In this document: one piece after another, positions 11,259-23,125 of the stretch
How the letters are laid out: each line of letters opens with the position of its first letter
How positions within the stretch are numbered: position 1 is the first letter of the stretch
Assembly: GCF_002939185.1 (NCBI RefSeq)
Contig: NZ_POVL01000008.1
Coordinates: 46,371 to 110,370, forward strand
DNA: 64,000 bases
Source: Enterobacter sichuanensis
Lineage (GTDB): Bacteria; Pseudomonadota; Gammaproteobacteria; Enterobacterales; Enterobacteriaceae
Reading direction: 5' to 3'
The notes under the pieces: model-generated
What the model was told of the DNA's origin: nothing
Database searches by the model: none
Seen by the model: only the letters and a program-made list of their open reading frames with translations
Program-made: the position numbers and the translations under genes

Positions 11259-14200
11259 TGATTGAACGCGGTAAATTTCGCTCACTGACGCTGATTAACT
11301 GGAACGGCTTCTTTGCCCGAACGTTCGATCTGGACGAGCTGGTGACCACCCTCTCCGGCGGTAACGGCGCAGGGAAATCCACCACCATGGCGGCGTTTGT
11401 CACGGCGTTGATCCCTGACCTGACGCTGCTCCACTTCCGTAACACCACCGAAGCGGGGGCGACAAGCGGCTCCCGCGATAAAGGCCTCCACGGTAAGCTG
11501 AAGGCCGGTGTCTGCTATTCGGTGCTGGACGTCATTAACTCCCGTCATCAGCGTGTGGTGGTGGGCGTTCGACTGCAACAGGTGGCCGGGCGCGACCGTA
11601 AAGTCGATATTAAACCGTTCGCCATTCAGGGACTGCCAACCTCAATGCAGCCGACGGCGCTGCTGACGGAAACCCTGAATGAACGCCAGGCGCGCGTACT
11701 GACGCTGCAGGAGCTGAAAGATAAGCTTGAGACTATCGAAGGCGTGCAGTTCAAGCAGTTCAACTCGATTACCGACTACCACTCCCTGATGTTCGATCTG
11801 GGCGTGGTGGCGCGTCGTCTGCGCACGGCATCTGACCGTAGCAAATATTACCGTCTGATCGAAGCGTCCCTGTACGGCGGGATCTCCAGCGCCATTACCC
11901 GCTCCCTGCGCGACTATCTGTTGCCGGAAAACAGCGGGGTACGGAAGGCGTTCCAGGATATGGAAGCGGCGCTGCGTGAAAACCGCATGACGCTGGAAGC
12001 CATTCGCGTTACCCAGTCTGACCGCGATCTGTTTAAACACCTGATCAGCGAGGCCACTAACTACGTGGCGGCGGACTACATGCGTCACGCCAACGAGCGC
12101 CGCGTGCATCTCGATCAGGCATTAGAGTATCGTCGCGAGCTCTTTACCTCCCGTAAACAGCTGGTGGCCGAGCAGTATAAGCACGTTGAAATGGCGCGTG
12201 AATTGGGCGAACACAACGGTGCTGAGGGCGATCTGGAAGCCGATTATCAGGCTGCCAGCGATCACCTGAACCTGGTGCAAACCGCACTGCGTCAGCAGGA
12301 AAAAATCGAGCGCTATGAAGCGGATCTCGATGAACTGCAAATTCGTCTCGAAGAGCAAAATGAAGTGGTGGCCGAAGCCGCCGAGATGCAGGAAGAGAAC
12401 GAAGCCCGCGCCGAAGCCGCCGAGCTGGAAGTGGATGAGCTGAAAAGCCAGCTTGCCGATTACCAGCAGGCGCTGGACGTGCAGCAGACGCGTGCGATTC
12501 AGTACACCCAGGCCCTGCAGGCGTTACAGCGCGCAAAAGAGCTGTGCCATCTGCCCGACTTAACGCCGGACAGCGCCGACGAATGGCTGGAAACCTTCCA
12601 GGCAAAAGAGCAGGAAGCAACGGAAAAACTGCTTTCCCTCGAACAGAAAATGAGCGTCGCGCAAACGGCGCACAGCCAGTTTGAGCAGGCCTATCAGCTG
12701 GTGGTGGCGATTAATGGCCCGCTGGCCCGTAACGAAGCGTGGGACGTTGCCCGCGAGCTGCTGCGCGATGGGGTGAACCAGCGCCATCTGGCCGAGCAGG
12801 TTCAGCCGCTGCGTATGCGTCTTAACGAACTGGAGCAGCGCCTGCGCGAGCAGCAGGAAGCCGAGCGTCTGCTGGCGGAGTTCTGTAAGCGCCAGGGAAA
12901 AAATTACGATTTCGACGAGCTTGAAGCCCTGCATCAGGAGCTGGAAGCCCGTATTGCCGCGCTTTCCGATTCCGTATCCAGCGCCAGCGAACAGCGCATG
13001 ACCCTGCGCCAGGAGCTGGAGCAGCTTCAGTCCCGCTCTCAGGCGCTGCTGCAGCGTGCGCCGGTCTGGCTGGCGGCCCAGAGCAGCCTTAACCAGTTGA
13101 GTGAGCAGTGTGGCGAGCAGTTCGAATCCAGCCAGGAAGTCACTGAATACCTGCAGCAGTTGCTGGAGCGCGAGCGCGAGGCGATTGTTGAGCGTGATGA
13201 AGTGGGTGCGCGCAAGCGTGACGTCGACGAAGAAATTGAGCGCTTAAGCCAGCCGGGCGGTGCGGAAGACCCGCGTCTCAATGCCCTGGCGGAGCGTTTT
13301 GGCGGCGTGCTGCTGTCCGAAATTTATGACGATGTCGGTCTGGATGATGCGCCGTACTTCTCGGCGCTGTATGGCCCGTCTCGTAACGCGATTGTGGTCC
13401 CGGATCTGTCGCTAATTTCTGAGCAGCTTGCCGGTCTGGAAGATTGCCCGGAAGATCTCTACCTGATTGAAGGGGATCCGCAGTCATTTGATGACAGCGT
13501 ATTCAGCGTCGATGAGCTGGAAAAAGCGGTGGTGGTGAAAATCGCCGATCGCCAGTGGCGTTATTCCCGCTTCCCGGAACTGCCGCTGTTTGGCCGCGCC
13601 GCGCGTGAAAGCCGCATTGAAAGCCTGCACGCCGAACGTGAAACGCTGTCTGAACGTTTTGCGACTCTGTCGTTTGACGTCCAGAAAACCCAGCGCCTGC
13701 ACCAGGCGTTCAGCCGCTTTATCGGTAGCCATCTGGCTGTGGCCTTTGAAGCTGACCCGGAAGCGGAAATTCGCAAGCTCAACACCCGCCGTGGTGAGCT
13801 GGAGCGTGCGATTGCCGCGCACGAAAATGATAACCAGCAGAGCCGCGTCCAGTTCGAGCAGGCGAAAGAGGGCGTTGCGGCCCTTAACCGTATCCTGCCG
13901 CGCCTGAATCTGCTGGCCGATGACACGCTGGCTGACCGTGTGGATGAGATCCAGGAACGTCTGGATGAAGCGCAGGAAGCCGCCCGCTTTGTGCAGCAGC
14001 ACGGTAACCAGCTGGCGAAGCTGGAGCCCGTCGTGTCTGTGCTGCAGAGCGACCCGGAACAGTTCGAGCAGTTAAAAGAAGATTATGCCTGGTCGCAGCA
14101 GGTGCAGCGTGAAGCGCGCCAGCAGGCGTTTGCCCTGACGGAAGTGGTGCAGCGCCGTGCCCACTTCGGCTACTCCGACTCGGCCGAAATGCTGAGCGGT

Positions 14201-15706
14201 AACAGCGATCTGAACGAAAAATTGCGTCAGCGCCTTGAGCAGGCTGAAGCGGAACGTACCCGCGCCCGTGAAGCGATGCGCAGCCACTCCGCTCAGCTGA
14301 ACCAGTACAACCAGGTGCTGGCTTCACTGAAAAGCTCCTTCGATACCAAGAAAGAGCTGCTCAACGATCTGCACAAAGAGCTTCAGGACATCGGCGTGCG
14401 TGCTGACAGCGGGGCAGAAGAGCGGGCGCGCATTCGTCGTGACGAATTGCATGCCCAGCTCAGTAATAACCGCGCACGTCGCAATCAGCTGGAAAAAGCG
14501 CTGACCTTCTGTGAAGCGGAAATGGATAACCTGACCCGTCGCCTGCGCAAGCTGGAGCGCGACTACCATGAAATGCGTGAGCAGGTCGTGAGTGCGAAGG
14601 CGGGCTGGTGCGCGGTCATGCGGATGGTGAAAGACAATAACGTTGAGCGTCATCTGCACCGCCGTGAACTGGCCTACCTCTCTGCCGATGAGCTGCGTTC
14701 CATGTCGGATAAGGCGCTGGGTGCGCTGCGTCTGGCGGTGGCAGATAACGAGCATCTGCGCGATGTTCTGCGGATGTCAGAGGATCCGAAGCGTCCGGAA
14801 CGTAAAATTCAGTTCTTCGTGGCGGTTTACCAGCACCTGCGCGAACGTATTCGTCAGGACATTATCCGTACCGACGATCCGGTTGAAGCCATCGAGCAGA
14901 TGGAGATCGAACTGGGGCGTCTGACGGAAGAGCTGACCTCCCGTGAACAGAAGCTGGCGATCAGCTCCCGCAGCGTGGCGAACATCATCCGCAAAACCAT
15001 TCAGCGCGAGCAGAACCGTATTCGTCAGCTGAACCAGGGGCTGCAGAGCGTGTCGTTTGGTCAGGTGAACAGCGTGCGCCTCAACGTCAACGTGCGTGAA
15101 GCCCACGCGACGCTGCTGGAGGTGCTGTCTGAGCAGCATGAGCAGCATCAGGACCTGTTCAACAGCAACCGTCTGACCTTCTCTGAAGCGCTGGCGAAGC
15201 TGTATCAGCGCCTGAACCCGCAGATTGATATGGGGCAGCGTACGCCACAAACCATCGGTGAAGAGCTGCTGGATTACCGTAACTACCTGGAGATGGAAGT
15301 TGAGGTCAACCGTGGCTCCGACGGCTGGCTGCGTGCTGAATCCGGCGCGCTCTCCACCGGTGAAGCGATCGGTACCGGGATGTCGATTCTGGTGATGGTT
15401 GTACAGAGCTGGGAAGATGAAGCGCGTCGTCTGCGCGGGAAAGACATCTCCCCATGCCGACTGCTGTTCCTGGATGAAGCGGCGCGTCTCGACGCCCGAT
15501 CCATCGCCACGCTGTTTGAGCTTTGCGAACGTCTCGATATGCAGCTCATCATTGCGGCACCGGAAAACATCAGCCCGGAAAAAGGGACCACCTATAAACT
15601 GGTGCGTAAGGTGTTCCAGAACAGTGAGCACGTACACGTTGTCGGGCTGCGCGGTTTTGCCCCGCAGCCGCCGGAGTCATTGCCGGATGCGGCTGGCGCT
15701 TCGTAG
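11258..15706 (+). CDS. mukB: chromosome partition protein MukB (SMC-like ATPase)
   Basis: Large SMC-like ATPase of the MukBEF condensin; in E. coli it also recruits topoisomerase IV. It has 1482 residues (E. coli 1486). The N-terminal head half has Walker [11 protein letters not shown] near residue 34. Long coiled coils rich in Glu, Gln and Arg follow (about 240-640), then a hinge near 645-800, the return coiled coil and the C-terminal head half. That half carries the ABC signature [10 protein letters not shown] and Walker [12 protein letters not shown] near residues 1365-1410. Nothing is truncated. Confidence 0.98.
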   Translation: MIERGKFRSLTLINWNGFFARTFDLDELVTTLSGGNGAGKSTTMAAFVTALIPDLTLLHFRNTTEAGATSGSRDKGLHGKLKAGVCYSVLDVINSRHQRVVVGVRLQQVAGRDRKVDIKPFAIQGLPTSMQPTALLTETLNERQARVLTLQELKDKLETIEGVQFKQFNSITDYHSLMFDLGVVARRLRTASDRSKYYRLIEASLYGGISSAITRSLRDYLLPENSGVRKAFQDMEAALRENRMTLEAIRVTQSDRDLFKHLISEATNYVAADYMRHANERRVHLDQALEYRRELFTSRKQLVAEQYKHVEMARELGEHNGAEGDLEADYQAASDHLNLVQTALRQQEKIERYEADLDELQIRLEEQNEVVAEAAEMQEENEARAEAAELEVDELKSQLADYQQALDVQQTRAIQYTQALQALQRAKELCHLPDLTPDSADEWLETFQAKEQEATEKLLSLEQKMSVAQTAHSQFEQAYQLVVAINGPLARNEAWDVARELLRDGVNQRHLAEQVQPLRMRLNELEQRLREQQEAERLLAEFCKRQGKNYDFDELEALHQELEARIAALSDSVSSASEQRMTLRQELEQLQSRSQALLQRAPVWLAAQSSLNQLSEQCGEQFESSQEVTEYLQQLLEREREAIVERDEVGARKRDVDEEIERLSQPGGAEDPRLNALAERFGGVLLSEIYDDVGLDDAPYFSALYGPSRNAIVVPDLSLISEQLAGLEDCPEDLYLIEGDPQSFDDSVFSVDELEKAVVVKIADRQWRYSRFPELPLFGRAARESRIESLHAERETLSERFATLSFDVQKTQRLHQAFSRFIGSHLAVAFEADPEAEIRKLNTRRGELERAIAAHENDNQQSRVQFEQAKEGVAALNRILPRLNLLADDTLADRVDEIQERLDEAQEAARFVQQHGNQLAKLEPVVSVLQSDPEQFEQLKEDYAWSQQVQREARQQAFALTEVVQRRAHFGYSDSAEMLSGNSDLNEKLRQRLEQAEAERTRAREAMRSHSAQLNQYNQVLASLKSSFDTKKELLNDLHKELQDIGVRADSGAEERARIRRDELHAQLSNNRARRNQLEKALTFCEAEMDNLTRRLRKLERDYHEMREQVVSAKAGWCAVMRMVKDNNVERHLHRRELAYLSADELRSMSDKALGALRLAVADNEHLRDVLRMSEDPKRPERKIQFFVAVYQHLRERIRQDIIRTDDPVEAIEQMEIELGRLTEELTSREQKLAISSRSVANIIRKTIQREQNRIRQLNQGLQSVSFGQVNSVRLNVNVREAHATLLEVLSEQHEQHQDLFNSNRLTFSEALAKLYQRLNPQIDMGQRTPQTIGEELLDYRNYLEMEVEVNRGSDGWLRAESGALSTGEAIGTGMSILVMVVQSWEDEARRLRGKDISPCRLLFLDEAARLDARSIATLFELCERLDMQLIIAAPENISPEKGTTYKLVRKVFQNSEHVHVVGLRGFAPQPPESLPDAAGAS

Positions 15707-15772
15707 CGTATTTTTATCAATAATGTAGCCGTCTGTCCTGCCGGGCGGTGCTACGCACAACATGTCTTTTTT

Positions 15773-15803
15773 AAACGCAACCCCCGGGTTGCGTTTTTAT
15801 TTT
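15773..15803 (+). terminator. intrinsic terminator after mukB
   Basis: Stem AAACGCAACCC/GGGTTGCGTTT (15773-15796) is followed by TTTTTATTTT. It lies 67 bp past the mukB stop and ends the cmoM-mukFEB operon before the adhesin gene. The following 15804-16041 is AT-rich non-coding DNA that must hold the adhesin promoter; I cannot assign a convincing -35/-10 pair. Confidence 0.85.
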
Positions 15804-16074
15804 AATGTAAGATGTTTTAAAGTTTTTATTAAGTAAATATAAAGACCTTCTGATAACAACATTGTCGCTGCAATTTATTCACGCCATAAATGAATCTGGC
15901 TGTATTTACGTATCATAAATAAAATTATTTGTTTTTATATTGATGTGATTTATTGGTAGCAGTCGGAATGCCCTCTCTATACGCAAAGCTCTCTTCCCGA
16001 GTGGTATTGAAAACGTTCTGAGTGAACAATAGAATAATAATTTGCAATCTTCTTTTAATGGAAATGGTAATATT

Positions 16075-19000
16075 ATGAAATCAGGAACAAGGAAGTTGTT
16101 CGCTGTCATACAAATTGCGTTACAGCTGCTTCCTCCCTCATCAGTACTTTATTTGTCTCCGGTATTTAACGCCAGCGCGCAGGAAAAAATATCTTCTCCT
16201 GAAAAAGTATCGGCAAAAAATTCAGATCAAGGTGCAGACAGCATCGCGCAGACGGCCGTTCAGGCTGGCTCCCTGCTCAGCAGCGACAACGCCTCTGACG
16301 CCCTCGTCAGCACGGTGGTCAACGCCGCCACCGGCAAGGCGGCCTCCAGCGTGCAGGAGTGGCTGAGCCAGTTCGGTACCGCCCGGGTGAATATCAGCAC
16401 CGATGAACATTTCACGCTTAATGATTCCGATCTGGATTTACTGCTTCCGTTATATAACGGAAAAGAAAACCTGCTTTTCACCCAGTTAGGTGGCCGCCGT
16501 CACGATGACCGTAATATTGTCAATGGCGGGTTTGGCTATCGCCATTTTAATGATGACTGGATGTGGGGAACCAATATTTTCTACGATCGGCAGGTTTCCG
16601 GTAATGAGCATCAGCGTCTCGGTTTTGGCACCGAGTTGGGATGGGATTACTTGAAGTTGTCCGCGAACGGTTATTTACGTCTGAGCGACTGGATGTCCTC
16701 TTCCCGCTATGAAGATTACGATGAGCGCGTGGCGAACGGATTTGATATTCGCGCCACCGGTTATTTACCGGCGTACCCGCAGTTAGGGGCGAATATTATT
16801 TACGAACAGTATTTTGGCGACAGCGTCGGACTGTTTGGCGATGACGAAGACGACAGACAAAAAGATCCCTATGCCGTCACGGTCGGCGTGAACTACACGC
16901 CGGTACCGCTGGTGACGATGGGTCTGAACCAGAAGATGGGCAAGAGCGGTGAGAATGACACCCAGGTGAACCTGGCGCTGACCTGGACGCCGGGTGTGCC
17001 GCTGAGTGCTCAGCTCGATCCGTCGCAGGTGGCGCAGCGCCGCACTCTGCAGGGGGGCCGGATGGATCTGGTCGATCGCAACAATAACATCGTACTGGAG
17101 TACCGCAAGCAGGAGCTGATTTCCCTCTCGCTGCCACCGGAACTGGAAGGGGCGGAGCAGTCAAAACAGGCCGTGACGGCGAAGGTGAAAGCGAAGCACG
17201 GTCTCGACCGCATTGAATGGCGGGGCGACAGCTTCTTCAGCCACGGCGGGAAAATCACGGCGGGCAGCAGCCCGGAACAGGTTGTCATGACGCTGCCGGT
17301 CTGGCAGGGCAGCGGCAGCAACAGCTACACCCTGAGCGCCACCGCGTGGGATAAAAAGGGCAATGCCTCGTCGCCGGAGCGGATAAACGTTACGGTGAAC
17401 GGGATCGACGTCAACACCCTGCAGTCCACGACCACGGTTTCGTCGGCTAAGGTACCAGCAGACGGAAAAAGCACTGCTGTGGTGAGCGTGACGCTCAAAA
17501 CCAGCGCGGGTGAAGCCGCAACGGGCCTGGCTTCACGTCTGACGGCCACGCTGACTTCATCGGTCACCGCTGCTGCGAAAGCCGCGGGGGCGATAACCGA
17601 CAAGGCGCCGACGATGGGGGCCTTTACGGAGTCAGGCAGTGGCATTTACACGGCCACGCTGATCAGCGGTACTACGCCGGACACCCTGACCATTCAGCCG
17701 TTGATTGATGGCACCATAACACTGGCCACCGCGACGCTGATTGAAGAGGCGACGGCCGTTTTACCGCAGTTAACCACGCTTGATACCTCCGCAAACAGCG
17801 CGCTGGCGAGCGGCAGCGCGCCTATCACTCTGACGGCACACGTGACGGATCAGTACGGCAAGGTGCTGAAAGATGCCGTGGTGAACTGGTCTGCCGACAG
17901 TGCTCAGGCGGTACTTTCGGCTTCTCAGACCAGTACCGATGAGACCGGCGCCGCGCAAATCCAGGTGTCCAGTAAGGATGTCATTACCACGGTGGTGACG
18001 GCGCAATTGCAGGGCGGCAATGCTCTGAGCTCGCCATCACTGACGTTCACTGCTGATATGTCCACGGCAAAAGTGGTGGCGATTGACAGTGAGAAAGACA
18101 GGGTGGTGGCGAACAATACCGACACTAGCGTGGTAACGGCGCAGGTCACGGACGGCTACAGCCATCCGGTCTCCGGCGTGACGGTGAACTGGACGGTGAA
18201 AATGGACGATACGGCGGTTGCCACGAAAACATCGACCACCGACAGCAGCGGTAATGCGGTGTTGTCCCTGAAGTCGTCAAAAACCGGCACCATTACGGTG
18301 AATGCAGAAGTCAACGGCACCACCCAGGAAACGAACCCGATCACCTTTGTGGCGGATACCAGCACGGTAGTGATCAGCCAGATTACACCCGACAAGCAAC
18401 AAGGGGTGGCAAACGGCACGGACAGCATCACCTATCAAGCCACGGTGACAGATGCGAAGGGGAACGCGATCGCGGGCGCGACGGTGAACTGGTCGGCGGA
18501 TAACCGCGATGTGAAGCTGAGTGCCGCGCAGACCACCAGTGCCGCAGACGGCACGTCGCAGATTACGATTACCTCCGTTAAGGCCGGCGATGTGGTGGTA
18601 ACGGCGCAGACCAGCGAGGCGACGCCAAAGGCGGCGAATAAGGTGACTTTCGTGGCGGACGCTGCGACAGCGAAGGTCACTGGCATCCAGGCAGATAAAA
18701 CGCAGGCGGTGGCTGACGGTGCCGATGTGATCACCTGGACGGCCACGGTGACGGATGCGAACGATAACGTGGTGACGGGGACCACCCTCAACTGGAGCAC
18801 CACCCAGGACGGTGTGACGCTTGCGCCAGCCAGTAGCGATACTGACGTTAATGGCACGGCGACCACTGCGGGAACCTCAGTGAAAGCGGGCACGGCGGTC
18901 AAGGTGACGGCAACGCCAGCGACGAACACCAGCGGTAAGAAAACCGACGGTGCGGTGACATTTATCGGAGATGTCAAAACAGCAACGGTGGTCTCCCTGA

Positions 19001-19689
19001 CGCCGTCTTCCACCCATGTGCCAATAAACGGGAGTGGGGTTACCTATACCGCAGTGGTAACTGATGCTAACGGTAACCCGTTACAGGGGGAGACGGTCAC
19101 CTGGACAACCACTATGAATACATTGTCTGCAACGGAAACCACGACTAACAGTTCCGGTAAAACAAGCGTAACGCTGAAAGGTGGGACCCGTGGGGGGGTG
19201 ACGGTAACGGCTACGGCAGGCGGAATCACGCTGGAAGACCGCAGTGTGGATTTCTTTGATACTGTCTCTTATGACTGGACTATCACGGGTGCATCAGGAC
19301 AATATAAAGGTGACGTTATTACGGATTATTCATCGGTCGGATTTATCGCCACAGGTGATACGGAGGGACCAACATCTTTATATAAAAGCGGACGTTCGGG
19401 TCAGCTAGCAACGACCCTGACCGTGCCGATGAGGGATGAGAACGGTGTTGTTCATAGCGTTGTATTTAAAGGCGTCAGACAGACAGAGGGATGTGCTACT
19501 ATGCCGTTTAACGACGCCACTGTCTGCGAAAGTTTACGTAATAAACCGCAACTGAATTATTACGCAAGCGACAATCCGTCGTTACCTAAGGGGATCTATG
19601 AGGGCGTGATTACGTTTGATGGCCAGGACTACAATACCCAGGCTCGGCTATTAAGTTATCACCTCAATACTCTCTTAACCGTAGAGTAA
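16075..19689 (+). CDS. inverse autotransporter adhesin (intimin/invasin family) with six Big_1 repeats
   Basis: Predicted outer-membrane adhesin that exports its own C-terminal passenger. The start at 16075 (MKSGTRKLFAVIQ) is preferred over a TTG at 16042, giving 1204 residues. A signal-like hydrophobic stretch lies near residues 8-36, ending NASAQ. The inverse-autotransporter beta-barrel covers about residues 50-310 (FTQLGGRRHDDRNIVNGG, WMWGTNIFYDRQ, SAQLDPSQVAQRRTLQ). One Ig-like linker follows, then six Big_1 repeats of about 100 residues (452-1060). A C-terminal 140-residue domain has one cysteine pair (near residues 1141 and 1152), which may form a disulfide. No LysM domain is seen before the barrel. 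The gene is flanked by terminators, so it is a separate unit. In E. coli K-12 mukB and ldtD adjoin, so this is an accessory insertion. The receptor is unknown. Confidence 0.9.
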   Translation: MKSGTRKLFAVIQIALQLLPPSSVLYLSPVFNASAQEKISSPEKVSAKNSDQGADSIAQTAVQAGSLLSSDNASDALVSTVVNAATGKAASSVQEWLSQFGTARVNISTDEHFTLNDSDLDLLLPLYNGKENLLFTQLGGRRHDDRNIVNGGFGYRHFNDDWMWGTNIFYDRQVSGNEHQRLGFGTELGWDYLKLSANGYLRLSDWMSSSRYEDYDERVANGFDIRATGYLPAYPQLGANIIYEQYFGDSVGLFGDDEDDRQKDPYAVTVGVNYTPVPLVTMGLNQKMGKSGENDTQVNLALTWTPGVPLSAQLDPSQVAQRRTLQGGRMDLVDRNNNIVLEYRKQELISLSLPPELEGAEQSKQAVTAKVKAKHGLDRIEWRGDSFFSHGGKITAGSSPEQVVMTLPVWQGSGSNSYTLSATAWDKKGNASSPERINVTVNGIDVNTLQSTTTVSSAKVPADGKSTAVVSVTLKTSAGEAATGLASRLTATLTSSVTAAAKAAGAITDKAPTMGAFTESGSGIYTATLISGTTPDTLTIQPLIDGTITLATATLIEEATAVLPQLTTLDTSANSALASGSAPITLTAHVTDQYGKVLKDAVVNWSADSAQAVLSASQTSTDETGAAQIQVSSKDVITTVVTAQLQGGNALSSPSLTFTADMSTAKVVAIDSEKDRVVANNTDTSVVTAQVTDGYSHPVSGVTVNWTVKMDDTAVATKTSTTDSSGNAVLSLKSSKTGTITVNAEVNGTTQETNPITFVADTSTVVISQITPDKQQGVANGTDSITYQATVTDAKGNAIAGATVNWSADNRDVKLSAAQTTSAADGTSQITITSVKAGDVVVTAQTSEATPKAANKVTFVADAATAKVTGIQADKTQAVADGADVITWTATVTDANDNVVTGTTLNWSTTQDGVTLAPASSDTDVNGTATTAGTSVKAGTAVKVTATPATNTSGKKTDGAVTFIGDVKTATVVSLTPSSTHVPINGSGVTYTAVVTDANGNPLQGETVTWTTTMNTLSATETTTNSSGKTSVTLKGGTRGGVTVTATAGGITLEDRSVDFFDTVSYDWTITGASGQYKGDVITDYSSVGFIATGDTEGPTSLYKSGRSGQLATTLTVPMRDENGVVHSVVFKGVRQTEGCATMPFNDATVCESLRNKPQLNYYASDNPSLPKGIYEGVITFDGQDYNTQARLLSYHLNTLLTVE
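17428..19257 (+). repeat. six in-gene repeats encoding Big_1 Ig-like domains
   Basis: Six consecutive units of about 300 bp begin near 17428, 17764, 18067, 18364, 18670 and 18985. Each encodes a shared pattern: V-ADG-D-IT--ATVTDA-GNP--G--VNWS, then T---G-A-V-L-S--AG--TVTA. Protein similarity is clear while the DNA has diverged, so these are old domain duplications. Such arrays can vary in copy number between strains by recombination. Confidence 0.85.
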
Positions 19690-19695
19690 TTCCTT

Positions 19696-19727
19696 CCCCC
19701 CGCAGCCACCCTGCTGCGGGGTTTTTC
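19696..19727 (+). terminator. intrinsic terminator after the adhesin gene
   Basis: Stem CCCCGCAG (19698-19705) pairs with CTGCGGGG (19714-19721), followed by TTTTT. It begins 7 bp after the adhesin stop and separates it from ldtD. Confidence 0.9.
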
Positions 19728-19867
19728 TCTTATCACTTAACTTCTTTCTTCCGCTGCGTTATCTTTAAGCTTCTTTACATAAGGTAAGGCAACACTGATT
19801 AAGCCTTTCTATAATGAAGAAAAGCCCCATTGTGATGGGCATGTCGTGAGAAAACAGGGGGCAAGGG

Positions 19868-21682
19868 ATGTTGCTAAAGAATCAATGTGGTCGTCAGCTG
19901 TCAGCACTCGGTTTGTGCCTGACAGTGATGTTTGCTCCACTGTTAACCGCTCAGGCCGATGAGCCTGAAATCGTGCCGACTGACAGTTCCGCCACGACCG
20001 GCGCGCAGCCGACGTCGCTGTCGCAACCGCTGGACCAATCTCCGGCGACGGCGATTATGGCCGGCATCAGGCCGCTACCGGAAGGTATCGACGCAGAGTC
20101 TCTTAGTCAGCAGCTGCGCTCCGGGCTTCCTGCCGGATACACACCCGCCTATATTAACCAGCTCACGCTGCTGTATGCTGCGCGCGATATGAAACCCATG
20201 TGGGAAAACCGAGATGCCGTGCGCGCCTTCCAGCAACAGCTGGCGGAAGTGGCGATAGCAGGTTTCCAGCCTCAGTTTACGCAGTGGGTGGAACTGCTAA
20301 CTGACCCGGCCGTCACCGGTCAGGCACGGGATGTGGTGCTGTCTGACGCCATGATGGGCTACCTGCAGTTTGTGGCAGGTATTCCGGTCAACGGCAACCG
20401 CTGGTTGTACAGTGATAAGCCTTACAAGCTGGCGACGCCAGCCCTGTCAGTGATTAATCAGTGGCAACTGGCCCTGGACAACGGTCAGTTGCCGCAGTTT
20501 ATTGCCAGCCTCGCGCCGGCGCATCCGCAATATGCCACGATGCATCAGTCGCTGCTTACGCTGGTGGCGGATTCCCGTCCGTGGCCGCAGATGCGCGGTA
20601 CCGCGACGCTGCGTCCGGGACAGTGGAGCAGCGATGTTCCCGCCCTGCGTGAAATTCTGAAACGTTCCGGTCTTCTGGACAGCGGACCGAAGATAGCCCT
20701 TCCAGGCGATGAGGCGCAAGACGCGGTGGTTAGCCCGTCAGCCTCGGTAAAAGAGAATAGGTTGAGTGATAAGCCTGCGGCTTACGATCGGGAACTGGTT
20801 GCGGCGGTTAAACAGTTCCAGGCGGCTCAGGGGCTGGGCGCGGACGGCGTAATCGGTAAATCAACACGTGACTGGCTGAACGTTTCACCTGCGCAACGCG
20901 CCGGGGTGCTGGCGCTGAACATCCAGCGGTTGCGCTTGCTGCCGGGCACGCTCTCCACCGGGATAATGGTTAACATTCCGGCGTATTCGCTGGTCTATTA
21001 CCAGAACGGCAGCGAAGTATTGGCGTCGCGCGTCATTGTCGGGCGGCCGGATCGCAAAACACCGCTGATGAGCAGTGCACTGAATAACGTGGTCGTCAAC
21101 CCGCCGTGGAATGTGCCGCCGACGCTGGCGCGTAAAGACATTCTGCCGAAGGTGTGGAACGATCCGGGTTATCTGGAACGTCATGGCTATACGGTGATGC
21201 GCGGCTGGAACAGCAAAGAAGCAATCGATCCTTATATGGTCGACTGGTCGACGATCACGCCGTCGAATCTGCCGTTCCGTTTCCAGCAGGCTCCCGGGGC
21301 GCATAACTCGCTGGGACGTTACAAATTCAATATGCCGAGTTCAGAAGCGATCTATCTGCACGATACCCCGAATCACAACCTGTTCCAGAAAGAGACCCGT
21401 GCGCTAAGTTCTGGCTGTGTACGCGTGAACAAAGCCTCGGAGCTGGCCAATATGCTGTTGCAGGATGCGGGCTGGAATGACACCCGTATTTCGGATGCTC
21501 TGAAACAGGGGGATACGCGTTACGTTAATATTCGACACAATATTCCGGTCAATCTTTACTACCTGACGGCGTTTGTTGGCGAAGACGGGCGTACCCAGTA
21601 CCGTACAGATATTTACAATTATGATCTCACCGCGCGATCCGGTGCACAAATTTTGCCAAAAGCGGAACAATTAATCAGGTAA
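19868..21682 (+). CDS. ldtD: L,D-transpeptidase LdtD (YcbB)
   Basis: Periplasmic enzyme that makes 3-3 (mDAP-mDAP) peptidoglycan cross-links. In E. coli it supports envelope-stress survival and beta-lactam bypass. It has 604 residues (E. coli 615). A signal peptide occupies residues 1-30 (ending LLTAQA). A peptidoglycan-binding domain lies near 307-340 ([20 protein letters not shown]), followed by the YkuD catalytic domain. The catalytic motif is SSGCVRVN with Cys at about residue 517. It is monocistronic here, 140 bp after the adhesin terminator. Confidence 0.97.
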   Translation: MLLKNQCGRQLSALGLCLTVMFAPLLTAQADEPEIVPTDSSATTGAQPTSLSQPLDQSPATAIMAGIRPLPEGIDAESLSQQLRSGLPAGYTPAYINQLTLLYAARDMKPMWENRDAVRAFQQQLAEVAIAGFQPQFTQWVELLTDPAVTGQARDVVLSDAMMGYLQFVAGIPVNGNRWLYSDKPYKLATPALSVINQWQLALDNGQLPQFIASLAPAHPQYATMHQSLLTLVADSRPWPQMRGTATLRPGQWSSDVPALREILKRSGLLDSGPKIALPGDEAQDAVVSPSASVKENRLSDKPAAYDRELVAAVKQFQAAQGLGADGVIGKSTRDWLNVSPAQRAGVLALNIQRLRLLPGTLSTGIMVNIPAYSLVYYQNGSEVLASRVIVGRPDRKTPLMSSALNNVVVNPPWNVPPTLARKDILPKVWNDPGYLERHGYTVMRGWNSKEAIDPYMVDWSTITPSNLPFRFQQAPGAHNSLGRYKFNMPSSEAIYLHDTPNHNLFQKETRALSSGCVRVNKASELANMLLQDAGWNDTRISDALKQGDTRYVNIRHNIPVNLYYLTAFVGEDGRTQYRTDIYNYDLTARSGAQILPKAEQLIR

Positions 21683-21856
21683 ATGAAGCAGTTCGGGAAA
21701 AATGATTGTCGTAAGTTATGGTGAACACGGGGCTATATCGCTGTAAGCCGCGTGTTCACTGGGGTTGGGCGCCTTGACGTACCCGGTTTTGCCAGTTATG
21801 GTGCCCTTCGTGCGCTAAGCATATTACGATTTCTTTGACCTGTAGACCTGATTATC

Positions 21857-22408
21857 ATGGACAAATTTGACGCTAATCGCCGCAAACTGCTGGCGTTAGG
21901 TGGTGTTGCGCTTGGCGCAGCGGCCATCTTGCCGACGCCAGCATTTGCCACCCTCTCGACACCTCGTCCGCGAGTTTTAACGCTCAACAATCTTCACACC
22001 GGTGAGTCGCTAAAAGCGGAGTTCTTCGATGGCAGAGGCTATATTCAGGATGAATTAGCAAGACTTAACCATTTTTTCCGTGATTTCCGCGCGAATAAAG
22101 TAAAAGCCATCGATCCAGGACTGTTTGACCAGCTTTTCCGCCTTCAGGGCCTGCTGGGTACCAGCAAGCCGGTGCAGCTTATTTCGGGTTATCGTTCCAT
22201 TGATACCAATAATGAGCTGCGCGCCCATAGTCGCGGGGTAGCGAAAAAAAGCTACCACACGAAGGGACAGGCAATGGATTTCCATATTGAGGGCGTTTCG
22301 TTAGCCAATATTCGCAAAGCTGCGTTATCTATGCGCGCAGGTGGTGTAGGATATTACCCCAGCAGCAACTTTGTGCATATTGATACCGGTCCGGTCCGGC
22401 ACTGGTAA
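21857..22408 (+). CDS. ycbK: YcbK, Tat-exported M15-family peptidase-like protein
   Basis: A 183-residue member of the M15_2 (DUF882) family related to zinc D,D/L,D-carboxypeptidases. The N-terminus has a twin-arginine signal ([13 protein letters not shown]) and an Ala-rich cleavage region ending PAFA near residue 31. The zinc-site motifs are visible as SHxxxxAMD-like [11 protein letters not shown] and, near the C-terminus, [12 protein letters not shown]. It lies upstream of gloC with a 20 bp gap, likely in one transcript. A cell-wall function is inferred from the family. Confidence 0.93.
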   Translation: MDKFDANRRKLLALGGVALGAAAILPTPAFATLSTPRPRVLTLNNLHTGESLKAEFFDGRGYIQDELARLNHFFRDFRANKVKAIDPGLFDQLFRLQGLLGTSKPVQLISGYRSIDTNNELRAHSRGVAKKSYHTKGQAMDFHIEGVSLANIRKAALSMRAGGVGYYPSSNFVHIDTGPVRHW

Positions 22409-22428
22409 TAACGAAACACAGGAGCAGT

Positions 22429-23076
22429 ATGAACTATCGTATTATTCCGGTTACCGCGTTCTCCCAGAATTGTTCACTTATCTGGTGCGAACAAACTAAT
22501 CTGGCCGCGCTTGTCGATCCCGGCGGCGACGCTGAGAAAATCAAGCAGGAAGTCGCCGACAGCGGTGTGACGCTGATGCAAATTTTGCTGACGCATGGTC
22601 ACCTTGATCATGTTGGCGCAGCGGCGGAACTGGCACAACATTATGGCGTGCCCGTGATTGGTCCGGAAAAAGAAGATGAGTTCTGGCTGCAGGGGTTACC
22701 TGCCCAAAGCCGCATGTTTGGCCTTGATGAGTGTCAGCCTCTGACGCCCGATCGCTGGCTAAACGAAGGAGAGCGCGTTAACGTAGGGAATGTGACTTTA
22801 CAGGTGTTGCATTGTCCTGGGCATACGCCAGGCCATATTGTCTTCTTTGATGACCAGTCCCGTCTGCTGATTTCCGGCGACGTGATTTTCAAAGGTGGCG
22901 TAGGACGCAGCGATTTTCCGCGCGGCGATCACGGGCAGTTGATTCAGTCGATTAAACAGAAGTTGTTACCGCTGGGTGATGACGTGACGTTTATCCCTGG
23001 ACACGGCCCGATGTCGACGCTGGGCTATGAACGGCTCCACAACCCGTTCCTTCAGGATGAAATGCCTGTCTGGTAA
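22429..23076 (+). CDS. gloC: hydroxyacylglutathione hydrolase GloC (YcbL)
   Basis: Type II glyoxalase of the metallo-beta-lactamase superfamily that hydrolyses S-lactoylglutathione. It has 215 residues, as in E. coli. The metal-binding [10 protein letters not shown] motif lies near residues 55-64. [13 protein letters not shown] (near 128) and a further His in [13 protein letters not shown] complete the site. The start follows an ACAGGAGC ribosome-binding site, 20 bp after ycbK. Confidence 0.96.
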   Translation: MNYRIIPVTAFSQNCSLIWCEQTNLAALVDPGGDAEKIKQEVADSGVTLMQILLTHGHLDHVGAAAELAQHYGVPVIGPEKEDEFWLQGLPAQSRMFGLDECQPLTPDRWLNEGERVNVGNVTLQVLHCPGHTPGHIVFFDDQSRLLISGDVIFKGGVGRSDFPRGDHGQLIQSIKQKLLPLGDDVTFIPGHGPMSTLGYERLHNPFLQDEMPVW

Positions 23077-23083
23077 CCTGAAA

Positions 23084-23115
23084 TAAAAAAAGCCTGCATA
23101 ACGCAGGCTTTTTTA
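23084..23115. terminator. bidirectional terminator between gloC and aspC
   Basis: AAGCCTGC/GCAGGCTT stem with loop ATAAC, with an A-run on the left and a T-run on the right. It can stop both the rightward gloC transcript and the leftward aspC transcript. Confidence 0.9.
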
Positions 23116-23125
23116 TGGGCGCATA

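Noticed and set aside
14777..15637. 286-codon minus-strand frame within mukB
   Set aside because: Shadow of the mukB C-terminal ATPase coding region.
17428..19257. CRISPR-like periodicity of about 300 bp
   Set aside because: The repeats are coding, diverged at DNA level and explained by Big_1 domains.
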